Part shown: positions 39,486 through 48,805 of the stretch, piece after piece
How the letters are laid out: each line of letters starts with the position of its first letter
Numbering within the stretch: position 1 is the stretch's first letter
Assembly (NCBI RefSeq): GCF_900129885.1
Contig: NZ_FQXE01000004.1
Location: forward strand, 372,001-436,000
Direction of reading: 5' to 3'
Origin: Pollutimonas bauzanensis
GTDB lineage: Bacteria; Pseudomonadota; Gammaproteobacteria; Burkholderiales; Burkholderiaceae_B
DNA: 64,000 nucleotides
Position numbers and translations under genes: made by a program
Notes under the pieces: generated by a model
What the model was told of the DNA's origin: nothing
Database searches by the model: none
Seen by the model: only the letters and a program-made list of their open reading frames with translations

Positions 39486-42400
39486 ATGTCCGGCCACACC
39501 GAAAACGATTTTGAAACCGCAATCGAAACCGGACTGATCGGCGCGGGAGGCTATGCCAAGCGCCCGCCCGCCGCTTATGACGAGTCGTTGGCGCTGTTTC
39601 CCGATGACGTGACCGGCTTTCTGAAAGACACTCAGGCAACGAAATGGGGCCAACTTGAAGCCTTGCTCGGGGCCAAGACCGAAACAACGGTGCTCGATAG
39701 CCTTGCCAAGGAACTCGACATCAAGGGCACGCTGCATGTCCTGCGTCACGGTTTCAAGTGCTACGGCAAAACCTTCCGGCTGGCCTATTTCCGCCCTAAC
39801 TCGGGCATGAACCCCGAAGCCGCCGCCTTATATGCCGCAAACCGACTAACCATCACGCGGCAGGTCGCTTTCACCTCGGTGATGAAGAAAGCTGACGGCA
39901 AGAACCGGCGCTGCATCATCGACGTGACGCTGAGCCTCAACGGCCTGCCCGTGGCGACGGCGGAGCTGAAAAACCCGCTGACCGGCCAGCGCGCGGCGGA
40001 TGCGGTACGCCAATATTGTGATACACGCGATGAGCGCGATCTGCTGTTCGCCTTCAAGAAACGTGCCCTGGTACATTTCGCGATGGACCCGGACGAGGTG
40101 TGGATGACCACGCGCCTCAAGGGCAAGGAGACAGTATTCCTGCCTTTCAACCAGGGCAACAACCATGGCGCAGGCAACCCCCCTGTCGAGGGCAACTGGA
40201 GAACCCATTACCTGTGGGATGAGGTGTTGCAGGCCGATAGCCTGCTCGACATCCTGCAACGCTTCATGCACTTGGAGGTGAAGGAGCGGCAGGTCAAGAC
40301 CGACAAGGGCGCGCGCACCATCCGCAAGGAAACAATGGTCTTCCCGCGCTACCACCAGCTCGATGCGGTACGCAAACTGGTGGCCCATGCGTGCGCGAAC
40401 GGCGCGGGGCGCAACTATCTCGTTCAGCATTCGGCGGGCTCGGGCAAATCCAATTCCATCGCCTGGCTGGCACACCGGCTGGCCAGCCTGCACAACACCC
40501 ATGACGAAAAGGTGTTCCATTCGGTGGTAGTGGTCACCGACCGGCGCGTGCTGGACCAGCAGTTGCAGAACACGATCTACCAGTTCGAGCACAAAACTGG
40601 CGTGGTCGAGAAAATCGACGAGGACACCCAGCAACTGGTTCGCGCCCTGTCGCAGGGCACGCCGATCATCATCACCACGATCCAGAAGTTCCCATTCATC
40701 TCACAGGCGCTCTCCACGCTTGAAGGTAAGGGCGCAGGCGTGAAGATCGACACCGCAGGCAAGCGCTTTGCCGTGATCGTGGACGAGGCGCATTCCTCGC
40801 AAAGCGGAGAGACCGCCACCGCGCTCAAAGGGATGCTGAACAAGGACGGCATCGAGGCCGCGATTGCCGCGCAGATGTCGGATGAGGAGGATGACGATCT
40901 TTCCGATGAAGCCAGGGCGGCGCTGCTGTGCGATGCCCTCAAGCGCGCGCGTCAGCCGAACCTTTCGTTCTTCGCCTTTACCGCCACGCCGAAGTTCAAG
41001 ACCAAGGTGCTGTTCGACGAGCCGGGGCCATCGGGCACATCGCCGTTCCATGAGTACACCATGCGGCAAGCCATCGAAGAAGGCTTCATCATGGATGTAC
41101 TTCAAAACTACACGACCTTCAAACGCTTCTTCGGCCTCATCAAACAGGTAGAGAATGACCCGGAGGTACCGCGCAAGAAAGCGGCCAAAGCATTGACACG
41201 CTATCTCGAACTGCATCCGGTCAACATCGAGCAGGTGGTTTCCGTCATCGTGGAGCACTTCCGGCTGTATGTCATGCACGAACTTGGCGGGCGCGCCAAG
41301 GCGATGGTTGTCACCGGCTCGCGGCTGGCCGCCGTCAAGTACAAGCTGGCGTTCGACCGTTACATCAAGAACAATGGCTATACCGGCATTCGCTCGCTGG
41401 TGGCCTTTTCGGGCACGGTGGAAGATCCGGAAGACCCCGGCTCGTCCTACACCGAAGTTTCCATGAATGATGGACTGACTGAAAGCGAACTGCCCGAGAC
41501 GTTCGAGCGCGACGACTACCGCGTGCTGCTGGTCGCCGAGAAGTATCAGACCGGCTTCGATCAACCACTGTTGCAAACGATGTATGTGGTAAAGAAGCTG
41601 GCCGGTGTGCAGGCGGTGCAGACCCTTTCGCGCCTCAATCGCATGGCTCCGGGCAAGGCGCGTACCTTCGTGCTAGATTTCGCCAATGCGGAAGACGATA
41701 TCTACAAGGCGTTCAAACCCTACTACGAGACGACGCCCATTGGAGAAAACGCCGGTCCGCACCGCCTCTCCGAATTGCAGCACAAACTATTGGAATGGGC
41801 GATCTTCGCGCCAGCCGATGTGGATGCCTTCGCAGAAGTTTGGTACCGACCCAAGCGTGAGCACTCGGCCAACGACCACCGCATGATGAATGCCTTGCTG
41901 GATACCGTGATGCAGCGTTTCGGCGAGCGCGAGGACCACGAACAGGAGGAATTTCGCGGGCAACTCACCGCCTACCGGAATCTGTACGCCTTCCTCTCGC
42001 AGATCATTCCCTATCAGGACAGCGAGCTTGAAAAGCTGTATGCCTTCGTCCGCAACCTGATCGCCAAGCTGCCGCCTCCGGGCGACGGGCAGGCATTTGT
42101 GCTGGATGATGAGGTGGCATTGCGCTACTTCCGGCTGCAGCAGATAACCGAAGGCTCCATCGAACTTGGTAAAGGCTATGCCGACGCATTGAAGGGGCCG
42201 ACCGATGTGGGCACCTTGCGCGTGGCTGAGGCGCCCGTGGCGCTGTCGAGCCTGGTTGACAAACTCAACGAGCGTTTCGGCACCGATTTTAACGAGGCAG
42301 ACCAGTTGTTCTTCGACCAGATCCGTGCCACAGCAGAAGGTAACGAACAGATCGTCGAAGCCGCACGAGCAAACAATCTGGAGAATTTTTCATCCTATCT

Positions 42401-42566
42401 GGAACGTGCTCTAGACGAGTTGTTCATTGACCGAATGGAAGGCAACGAGGAAATATTTTCCCGAATCATGACCGATAGGGCTTTTCGTTCTGCCGCACAT
42501 GAACATCTGGCATTCGAGATTTTTCGACGCGTGCGAGAGGGGGCATCGAGTTCGGGAACGCAGTAA
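39486..42566 (+). CDS. hsdR: Type I restriction-modification system, restriction/translocase subunit
   Basis: HsdR is the ATP-driven translocase and nuclease. The 1026-residue protein has the PD-(D/E)xK nuclease region (IIDVTLSLNGLPVATAELKN) near residues 140-162, Walker A SAGSGKSNS near 315, DEAH box VIVDEAHSS near 432 and FAFTATPKF (motif III). The ATG at 39486 has AAGGAG five bases before it; a GTG six bases earlier is less likely. It starts 9 bp after hsdS and is intact, so the type I system looks functional. Confidence 0.95.
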   Translation: MSGHTENDFETAIETGLIGAGGYAKRPPAAYDESLALFPDDVTGFLKDTQATKWGQLEALLGAKTETTVLDSLAKELDIKGTLHVLRHGFKCYGKTFRLAYFRPNSGMNPEAAALYAANRLTITRQVAFTSVMKKADGKNRRCIIDVTLSLNGLPVATAELKNPLTGQRAADAVRQYCDTRDERDLLFAFKKRALVHFAMDPDEVWMTTRLKGKETVFLPFNQGNNHGAGNPPVEGNWRTHYLWDEVLQADSLLDILQRFMHLEVKERQVKTDKGARTIRKETMVFPRYHQLDAVRKLVAHACANGAGRNYLVQHSAGSGKSNSIAWLAHRLASLHNTHDEKVFHSVVVVTDRRVLDQQLQNTIYQFEHKTGVVEKIDEDTQQLVRALSQGTPIIITTIQKFPFISQALSTLEGKGAGVKIDTAGKRFAVIVDEAHSSQSGETATALKGMLNKDGIEAAIAAQMSDEEDDDLSDEARAALLCDALKRARQPNLSFFAFTATPKFKTKVLFDEPGPSGTSPFHEYTMRQAIEEGFIMDVLQNYTTFKRFFGLIKQVENDPEVPRKKAAKALTRYLELHPVNIEQVVSVIVEHFRLYVMHELGGRAKAMVVTGSRLAAVKYKLAFDRYIKNNGYTGIRSLVAFSGTVEDPEDPGSSYTEVSMNDGLTESELPETFERDDYRVLLVAEKYQTGFDQPLLQTMYVVKKLAGVQAVQTLSRLNRMAPGKARTFVLDFANAEDDIYKAFKPYYETTPIGENAGPHRLSELQHKLLEWAIFAPADVDAFAEVWYRPKREHSANDHRMMNALLDTVMQRFGEREDHEQEEFRGQLTAYRNLYAFLSQIIPYQDSELEKLYAFVRNLIAKLPPPGDGQAFVLDDEVALRYFRLQQITEGSIELGKGYADALKGPTDVGTLRVAEAPVALSSLVDKLNERFGTDFNEADQLFFDQIRATAEGNEQIVEAARANNLENFSSYLERALDELFIDRMEGNEEIFSRIMTDRAFRSAAHEHLAFEIFRRVREGASSSGTQ

Positions 42567-42621
42567 TGAATTGTCATGAGAAATACACGGTCGTCCCAGG
42601 ACTGTTCGGACGAAATAACGG

Positions 42622-43068
42622 ATGAATGGTAAGAAACTGGTTCGCAACAGCACCGCCGAGTTCCTGATCTTCACCGTCCAGGCCGGCGAGCAAAGCATTG
42701 AAGCCAATTACGAGGACGAAGCCCTGTGGTTGTCGCAGAAGCTGACGGCCGAACTGTTCGGTGTGGATGTGCGCACCATCGACGAGCACTTGAAGAACAT
42801 TTTCACCAACCATGAGCAGACTGCCGAGGCAACTATCCGGAAAATCCGGATAGTTCAGCAGGAGGGAGCGCGTGAGGAGTCCCGTGTTGTGGACTTCTAC
42901 AACCTGGACGCTATCATTTCCGTCGGCTACCGAGTCAACCCGGTGCATGCCACCCGGTTCCGCCAATGGGCGACCGGCATCCTGCGCGAGTTCGCCATCA
43001 AAGACTATGTGCTGGATCGCCAGCGCATAGAAAACGTCAGTGCCTGGCCTGCCACAGGTCGTAGGTAA
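42622..43068 (+). pseudogene. Truncated RhuM gene, N-terminal part only
   Basis: The 148-residue frame contains the RhuM N-terminal half (LWLSQKLTAELFGVDVRTIDEHLKNIF; VVDFYNLDAIISVGYRVNPVHATRFRQWATGIL) and stops at NVSAWPATGRR, where family members continue for some 180 residues. No continuation was found in the following 280 bp in another frame. It shares the family but not close identity with the intact copy at 37.1 kb. A short functional protein cannot be excluded. Confidence 0.75.
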
Positions 43069-43350
43069 GTCCGATGCCAGCCCTGTTTGTGGCCGCCAAA
43101 TGGGGTATGAGACCGAACAAACGGGCATTAGTGCGGATACTATCCCTTCAAGAAGGTATGATTACCCCCACTCGCGCCTGCGGGTCTGAAATCTCTGCTC
43201 ATCCGCAATACCGCAGCGAAGAGCCGGTCGGACCAGAAGATCGCCGGCTACCGGGGCGCGCCGGCGCTGATCCGGGAGTCTGCGCACATGCTGGCCTGAC
43301 GACCTAATTGACAGAGTTGCTTCCGAAATAAGCCGAATGGAGACGCTCGC
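43069..43350. other. Remnant region between two truncated RhuM copies
   Basis: An open reading of about 45 codons ending at the TGA at 43297-43299 (GLKSLLIRNTAAKSRSDQKI...) looks protein-like but has no start codon with a ribosome-binding site. It may be the tail of a gene whose front was deleted. Nothing else is recognised. Confidence 0.45.
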
Positions 43351-44160
43351 ATGAGTAATTCCAGCATCGCCCTTTACCAGTCCACCGACGGGCAAGTCCG
43401 GTTGAGCGTGTCCCTGGATCAGGATACCGTCTGGCTCACGCAGCGACAGATGGCCGAGGCGTTCGGCACCACGCCCGAAAACGTGCTGATGCATTTGAAG
43501 AACATCTTCGCCGACGGCGAATTGGGTGAGGCGGCAACTGCTAAGGATTTCTTAGTCGTTCAAACCGAAGGCAAGCGGCAGGTGCGGCGTCGCCTCAAGC
43601 ACTACAACCTCGATGCCATCATCTCCGTCGGCTACCGCGTGAGTTCAGCGCGCGCCACGCAGTTCCGTATCTGGGCCACCGGAGTGCTGCGACAGCATCT
43701 GGTGGATGGCTACACTCTCAATCGGCGCCGCCTGCAAGAACGCGATATCGAGTTCGAGCAGGCGGTGAGCCTGCTGGCCCGCACGCTCGCGAACCGGCAA
43801 CTGGTCAATGACGAAGGACGGGCGGTATTGCGGGTGATCGGCGATTATGCCCGCAGTTGGAGCCTGCTGCAAGGCTACGACGAGCAGAGCCTGACCGGGC
43901 AGAACGTCACGCAGCGCGGGATGCGCGCGCTTGATCTGGACGCTGGCCGATGGCATAGCATCAGCATGACTTTGCCTTCACATGGCGCCTCAGCGCAGCC
44001 CATACCAGGTCCCGCGGCCGCCGCCCTGCTTAACGAGATGCCCCTGTTCCACCAGCGTCCGAAAATGCTGCTTGAGCGTGTTGCGGTTGCTGCCGGTCAG
44101 GCGGATGGCTTCGCCCATGGTGATGCGGCCATGTTCGCGCGCGAACTCGACAATCTGTAA
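43351..44160 (+). pseudogene. Third RhuM copy, truncated and read through into antisense of fic
   Basis: The first 205 residues are RhuM-like (VWLTQRQMAEAFGTTPENVLMHLKNIF; HYNLDAIISVGYRVSSARATQFRIWATGVLRQHLVDGYTLN) with a following helical region (RGMRALDLDAGRWHSI) resembling the linker to a C-terminal Fic/Doc-like domain in some RhuM proteins. From about 43984 the frame is only the antisense of the fic 3' end, so the last ~55 residues are not a conserved domain. The two genes overlap tail to tail by 171 bp. The original C-terminal domain has apparently been lost. Confidence 0.75.
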
Positions 44161-45039
44161 TGCGAGCGCGGGTAGGGTGGCAAGCACCAGCTTCTCGCGT
44201 TCGATCTTGCGGTTGAGCCGGCGCACCTGTTCGGCCAGCGCGCGCAGAAAGAAGACCAGCCAGGGCTGCCAGTTCGGGGCTGCGCTCCGTATCGTGCCCT
44301 GGGTCTGCCGCAGCGCGAGGTAATAGGTCTCCTTGCTCTGCTCTATCACGCTTTCCAGCGAGCTGTAGGGCGCATAGGCATAGCCGGCCCGCAACAGCAG
44401 CAGGGTGGTCAGCACCCGGCTCAGGCGGCCGTTGCCGTCCTGGAAGGGATGGATTTCCAGGAACACCACGATCCAGATACCGATAAGCAGCAAGGGATGG
44501 AGCCGGTTGGCATCCCGCTCCTCGTTGAACCAGGTCACCAGTTCCGTCATCAGGCTCGGCGTATCGAAGGGGGTGGCTGTTTCAAATACCACGCCCAGCG
44601 GCTTTCCGGTCTCGTCGAAGGCGGCCACGCTGTTGGTCGAGGTCTTGTAGCCGCCCCGATGCCAGGCGTCCTTATCGCTGTGGATCAGAAGATCGCGATG
44701 CAGTTGCCGGATATGGTTCTCGGTCAACGGGATATCCTGCCAGGACGAGAACACCAGCTCCATGACCTCGGCATAGCCGGCCACTTCCTGCTCGTCGCGG
44801 GTAGTGAAGGACTTGATCTGCAGCGTGGAAAGCAGGCGTTCGACCTCCTGGTCCGACAGTCTGCTGCCCTCGATACGGGTGGAGGAGCCGATGCTCTCGA
44901 TGGTGGCCACCCGCCGTAGCGCCAACAGCCGGTCGGGCGCGAGCACGCCAAGCGCACGCCAGGCGCCCTTGAACTCATCAATGCCGGAAATCAGGCCCAG
45001 GATCTCCAGGCTGATGTGGAGAGAGTCGGAGCGGATCAT
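43990..45039 (-). CDS. Fic-domain protein (AMP-transferase type) with intramolecular inhibitory motif and C-terminal winged helix
   Basis: Fic proteins usually transfer AMP from ATP to a target hydroxyl. The 349-residue form starting MIRSDSLH has the complete active-site motif HPFQDGNGRLSR (197-208). The N-terminal inhibitory helix motif (S/T)xxxE(G/N) is present as S53...E57-G58, so this is a class II, self-inhibited Fic. The last ~55 residues (GRITMGEAIRLTGSNRNTLKQHFRTLVEQGHLVKQGG) form a winged helix that could bind DNA. A start 30 bp upstream (45069) is possible but lies on a tandem repeat. It is convergent with the truncated RhuM gene and closes the island. Confidence 0.9.
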   Translation of the reverse strand: MIRSDSLHISLEILGLISGIDEFKGAWRALGVLAPDRLLALRRVATIESIGSSTRIEGSRLSDQEVERLLSTLQIKSFTTRDEQEVAGYAEVMELVFSSWQDIPLTENHIRQLHRDLLIHSDKDAWHRGGYKTSTNSVAAFDETGKPLGVVFETATPFDTPSLMTELVTWFNEERDANRLHPLLLIGIWIVVFLEIHPFQDGNGRLSRVLTTLLLLRAGYAYAPYSSLESVIEQSKETYYLALRQTQGTIRSAAPNWQPWLVFFLRALAEQVRRLNRKIEREKLVLATLPALALQIVEFAREHGRITMGEAIRLTGSNRNTLKQHFRTLVEQGHLVKQGGGRGTWYGLR

Positions 45040-45053
45040 GAATCCAATGATAC

Positions 45054-45072
45054 ACCCATTTAAACCCATTTA
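45054..45072 (-). promoter_or_regulatory. Tandem 9-bp repeats at the fic promoter, candidate autoregulatory site
   Basis: Two copies of TAAATGGGT (minus strand) 10 bp apart, one helical turn, sit just upstream of the preferred fic start. TATAAA overlaps the outer copy. The Fic protein's own winged helix is a candidate ligand. Confidence 0.45.
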
Positions 45073-45321
45073 TAAGGGCGCTGCTGTGGAACCCGTTTTA
45101 CTCCGTTTCATTGTCATAACAGCGCTGTAGCGGCCAGGGATGCATCTATCCATAGCGATGAAACGCGCTATCCGGCGATATACCGGGTCAGCCGGATTTC
45201 ATTACTGGACACTGCGTCGCGGACATGCTCGGGCAGCCTGCCATGCGCATTTGCCGGCCTCGTCCGCCGCGGCCGACAGCACCGCGGCCTGATACGAAGA
45301 AAGCTATTTACCAACCCGCCT

Positions 45322-46080
45322 TCAGTCCTGCATCAGCAACTGGTGTCCGTTCGGCGGAACATAAGCGTGCTGCAGGTAAATGGCGTCGCCGCTCTGGTCT
45401 GTCGCCACGATGTCCAGGCGCGCGCCGACCGTTCCGCGCGGCAGCTTCAGCGCCTCGATCACAAAGGCCGGCAGCGGCTGGACGCTCATCCTCTCGGTAT
45501 ATGACGCCGCCGGCTGGTGGTACTTGCGGGACAGCAGGTCCTTGAAGCTGACGCCGTTGAGCTTGGCGGTGTCGATCGAGGCCAATTCCGGGAATCGGGC
45601 GGCGCAAAAGTATATCCGCACGTAAAGCGAGAATTCGTTATTGATCGAGAACTCGCGGTCTATGCACACGATCTGGCGGCTGTTCAGGATGGCATCCCAA
45701 GGCCCGGCTTCCTGCACCGGAAAGCGTTTGAGCACGCTGGTATAGATGGGCAGTATGCCCTCGCCCGTGTCATCGATGAACCGGAAATGCCGGAACGGCC
45801 CGCCCAGAGGATGCCGGCGCCTGGCGACAAACGTGCCGGATCCATGGCGCCGAACCAGCACACCTTCATCGACAAGCAAGCGTAGCGAGCGTTGCACGGT
45901 GCCCAGGCTGAAGCCGGAGGCTTCCACCAGAATATCTTCCGTAGGCAGCTGTTCACCGGCTTCCCAGCGTCCGGCGGCGATCTCTTCGGCCAGGGCGTTT
46001 TTCAGTTGCAGGTATTTTGGCAGGCCATCGGGGCCGGCGAGGCGAATCTCGGGCAGCGAGCGGGAAGGCTTTTTTGTCAT
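45322..46080 (-). CDS. GntR-family transcriptional regulator, HutC subfamily
   Basis: The 252-residue protein has the GntR winged helix (PKYLQLKNALAEEIAAGRWEAGEQLPTEDILVEASGFSLGTVQRSLRLLVDEGVLVRRHGSGTFV) and a UTRA-type effector domain in the C-terminal two-thirds. It is divergent from a catabolic operon starting at 46225, with a perfect palindrome between them. It should sense a pathway intermediate and derepress the operon. The ~280-bp gap to fic on the other side contains no recognised feature beyond the fic promoter. Confidence 0.92.
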   Translation of the reverse strand: MTKKPSRSLPEIRLAGPDGLPKYLQLKNALAEEIAAGRWEAGEQLPTEDILVEASGFSLGTVQRSLRLLVDEGVLVRRHGSGTFVARRRHPLGGPFRHFRFIDDTGEGILPIYTSVLKRFPVQEAGPWDAILNSRQIVCIDREFSINNEFSLYVRIYFCAARFPELASIDTAKLNGVSFKDLLSRKYHQPAASYTERMSVQPLPAFVIEALKLPRGTVGARLDIVATDQSGDAIYLQHAYVPPNGHQLLMQD

Positions 46081-46168
46081 GGCGATAGTTTATCCCCAAG
46101 CGGAGCGGCTGTCGCACTGGAAAACCTGGCTTTGCTGTTGACAGCCGAGCAAAGTTCGAACACACTAT

Positions 46169-46182
46169 GTCCTATATAGGAC
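46169..46182. promoter_or_regulatory. Perfect 14-bp palindrome, probable GntR operator
   Basis: GTCCTATATAGGAC lies between the divergent GntR gene and the catabolic operon, 43 bp before the preferred start of the first operon gene. Placement and symmetry fit a GntR/HutC dimer site controlling both directions. Confidence 0.65.
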
Positions 46183-46224
46183 TATATGTATTTATCGATC
46201 TCTCTCACCCCCAGCGCCACTACG

Positions 46225-46635
46225 ATGATCATTGAAGAACGCATCTATACCTGCCATTGCGGCAAAGCGGCCCAGTATGTCAAGGCCTATCAGCAGGAAG
46301 GGTTAGCCATCCAGCGGCCCATTCTTGGCCATCTGGTGGGCTATTTCCTGTCCGATATCGGCGAGCTCAATCAGGTTGTCCACATGTGGGCATACGAAGA
46401 CCTCATGGACAGGGCGCGGCGCCGCGCCCTATTGCTCGCCAATCCGGACTGGAAGTCCTACGCCGCGAAAGTGCAGCCCTTTGTCCTGACGCAGCAAAAC
46501 AAGATATTGGTGCCCGCGGAATTCTCTCCGTGGGCCGACGGTCCGGCGTACCGGCACGCGGATGATCTCTCATCGGCGGGCCATCGATCTGGCGCCCCGG
46601 AGCCAGGCGCCACATCGATGGGCGGCCAGCCATGA
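46225..46635 (+). CDS. NIPSNAP family protein
   Basis: The 136-residue protein contains the NIPSNAP pattern (MIIEERIYTCHCGKAAQYVKAYQQEGL... LGHLVGYFLSDIGELNQVVHMWAYEDLMDRARRRALLLANPDWKSY), a dimeric alpha+beta barrel of unknown biochemical role, often beside catabolic genes. The ATG at 46225 begins conserved sequence; an in-frame ATG at 46186 would lie against the operator. No strong ribosome-binding site is seen for either. The stop overlaps the next gene as ATGA. Confidence 0.85.
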   Translation: MIIEERIYTCHCGKAAQYVKAYQQEGLAIQRPILGHLVGYFLSDIGELNQVVHMWAYEDLMDRARRRALLLANPDWKSYAAKVQPFVLTQQNKILVPAEFSPWADGPAYRHADDLSSAGHRSGAPEPGATSMGGQP

Positions 46636-47609
46636 AAGTACTGTGCACTCTGCCCATGACCGACGCGGCGACGTGCCAGCTCAGCGGAAAAGCCGAGGTC
46701 ATCGTGCTGCGGGACCAAAGCGACGCGGGCTGCCGGGAAGCCGTCGCGAATGCGGACTACCTGGTGGTGCGCAGCCAGTTGCCCGACGATATCTTCGACC
46801 ATGCCCCGCGGCTGCGGGGCGTGGTGCGCCACGGCACAGGCCTGGACATGATCCCGGTGGAGGCCGCCACGCGGCTGGGGATACCCGTCGCGAACGTTCC
46901 CGGTGTCAACGCGCAGGCGGTCGCCGAGTACTACGTGGCCGGCATGCTGGCTTTCGCGCGGCCGCTTGCGCGCATGGAAACAATATTGCGCGGCCAAGGC
47001 TGGAATGCCGGACGCGCGCTTGCGCCGAGCGCCACCGAATTGTCGGGAAAGACGCTGGGCATCGTCGGCGTCGGCACCATCGGGCGGCGGCTCGCGCAGG
47101 CGTGCGCATGCGGCTTTGGCATGCGCGTGCTGGGCATGCAGCGGCCCGGCGCGACACTGCCGGACGCTGTGCAGCCATCATCGCTCGCCGATCTGCTGGC
47201 GCATAGCGACTACGTGGCGCTGTGCTGTCCGTTGACGAGCGCCACGCGCGGCATGATAGGCGCCGCGCAATTGCGGAGCATGAAGCCGGACGCCGTGCTG
47301 CTCAATGCCGCCCGCGGCGCGGTGGTCGACGAGCCCGCGCTGATCACCGCCCTCCAGGAAAAGTGGATCAGGGGCGCGGCGCTCGACGTCTATGCGCGGC
47401 AGCCTCTGCAGCCGGACCATCCTTTCTTCCAGCTGGACAATGTCATGCTTACGCCGCATGTCGGCGGCATGACCGCCGAAAGCTCCAGCGCCATGAGCGC
47501 AGGCACTGTCAGGCAGCTTTTGCAAATGATGGCCGGCGAGCGCCCGGAGCATCTGGTCAACCCGCAGGCGTGGCCCGGACGCCGCGCAGCACAAGGAGGC
47601 AGGGAATGA
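46632..47609 (+). CDS. D-isomer-specific 2-hydroxyacid dehydrogenase family protein
   Basis: The 325-residue oxidoreductase has Rossmann motif GVGTIG (146-151), substrate Arg228 (NAARGAVVDE) and catalytic His276 (TPHVGG). The acid that normally precedes Pro in the DVxxxEP block reads DVYARQPLQ, so Gln257 stands in place of Glu. It probably acts on a 2-oxo or 2-hydroxy acid in the pathway of the two downstream enolase-superfamily enzymes. It overlaps both neighbours by 4 bp. Confidence 0.87.
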   Translation: MKVLCTLPMTDAATCQLSGKAEVIVLRDQSDAGCREAVANADYLVVRSQLPDDIFDHAPRLRGVVRHGTGLDMIPVEAATRLGIPVANVPGVNAQAVAEYYVAGMLAFARPLARMETILRGQGWNAGRALAPSATELSGKTLGIVGVGTIGRRLAQACACGFGMRVLGMQRPGATLPDAVQPSSLADLLAHSDYVALCCPLTSATRGMIGAAQLRSMKPDAVLLNAARGAVVDEPALITALQEKWIRGAALDVYARQPLQPDHPFFQLDNVMLTPHVGGMTAESSSAMSAGTVRQLLQMMAGERPEHLVNPQAWPGRRAAQGGRE

Positions 47610-48757
47610 GCATGACCGATCTGGATATTGCCGATCTTCAGGCATTCGCAACGTCCGTGCCAGTCCGCAACGGCGTAACCCTGGGCATAGGCCGGGCGGT
47701 CAAGCGCGACTGCGTGATCATCAAGGTCGTCACCCGCGGCGGTCTGGTGGGGTGGGGCGAGTCCCATCATGGCCGTTGTCCGGGCGCCATCGCCCACCTG
47801 GTCAACACCACCTTGCGGCAACTGTTGCTCGGCATGTCGGCCGCCGAGGTCAACGCCGTGTGGGACAAGGTCTACTTGCGGCAAATGTCCAGCCACGGCA
47901 TGGGAACGGCGGCCGCGCTGGCGTTCAGCGGCATTGACCAGGCACTGTGGGACATCCGCGGCAAAGCGGTGGGCTGGCCGGTCTACCGGCTGCTGGGCGG
48001 CGCCCGCAAACCCATTCCCGCCTATGCCGGAGGCATTTCTCTGGGTTTCCAGGACCCCGATATCCTGGTGGATGAAGTAAACGCCTTGCGCGGCCAAGGC
48101 TATCGCGCCATCAAGCTGCGTTTTGGCGACAGCGCCGCGCGCGATACGGCGCGCTTGCTCGCCGTGCGGAAAGCCTGCGGCGACGAGCTTGGCATCATGG
48201 TCGACGCCAATACGGCGTATACCCTGGCGGACGTGCGCAATGTCGCCGCCGCGCTGCGGGAATGCCGGGTGATCTGGCTGGAAGAACCTTTTTCGCCGCA
48301 GGATTACCGCAGCTATGCGTCGGCATCGGCCACGCTGGGTACGACCCCGCTGGCGGCTGGCGAAAACCACTACACGCGCTATGAATTCGCCCGGCTCATC
48401 GAAGACAAATCAGTCGGCGTTCTCCAGCCCGACACCTCCAAGGCCGGCGGGATCACCGAGACAATGCGCATCGCGGCTCTCGGTTCGGCATGGCGGCTTC
48501 CGGTGTGCCCCCACACCTGCGCGACGGGGCTGAACATGGCGTCCAGCATCCATGTGCTGGCCTCCATCGACAACGGAGGGTATTTCGAAGCCGACGTGGC
48601 CAAGGAAAACCTCTTCCGCGACCGCCTGACCAATCGCCCCGACCTCCTGGACGAGAATGGCTGCGTACAGCCCTCCGATGAGGCGGGGCTGGGCATCGCG
48701 GTCGACGAGGCCTTTCTGCGCGCGCATCCCGTCATCGAAGGCCCGGCTTACGTCTAG
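47606..48757 (+). CDS. Mandelate racemase/muconate lactonizing enzyme family protein 1
   Basis: The 383-residue enolase-superfamily enzyme has the barrel residues KLR (K170, R172), D200 (MVDANTAY), E226 (WLEEP), E253 (AAGENHYTRY) and H303 (CPHTCATGLN). The Lys-x-Arg in strand 2 and the D276/H303 dyad place it with acid-sugar dehydratases or racemases; the first step is abstraction of the alpha proton of a carboxylate. The long open frame starts upstream inside the dehydrogenase gene; the true ATG overlaps its stop (ATGA). Confidence 0.9.
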   Translation: MSMTDLDIADLQAFATSVPVRNGVTLGIGRAVKRDCVIIKVVTRGGLVGWGESHHGRCPGAIAHLVNTTLRQLLLGMSAAEVNAVWDKVYLRQMSSHGMGTAAALAFSGIDQALWDIRGKAVGWPVYRLLGGARKPIPAYAGGISLGFQDPDILVDEVNALRGQGYRAIKLRFGDSAARDTARLLAVRKACGDELGIMVDANTAYTLADVRNVAAALRECRVIWLEEPFSPQDYRSYASASATLGTTPLAAGENHYTRYEFARLIEDKSVGVLQPDTSKAGGITETMRIAALGSAWRLPVCPHTCATGLNMASSIHVLASIDNGGYFEADVAKENLFRDRLTNRPDLLDENGCVQPSDEAGLGIAVDEAFLRAHPVIEGPAYV

Positions 48758-48805
48758 CCGCCAATCATTCCTTTACCCACTTTCTCAATCACGCAAGGGA
48801 TCCCC

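Noticed and set aside
43074-43307. A 77-codon frame between the truncated RhuM copies as a gene
   Set aside because: No ribosome-binding site or conserved sequence, and a different frame there looks more protein-like, so the region is better seen as remnant.
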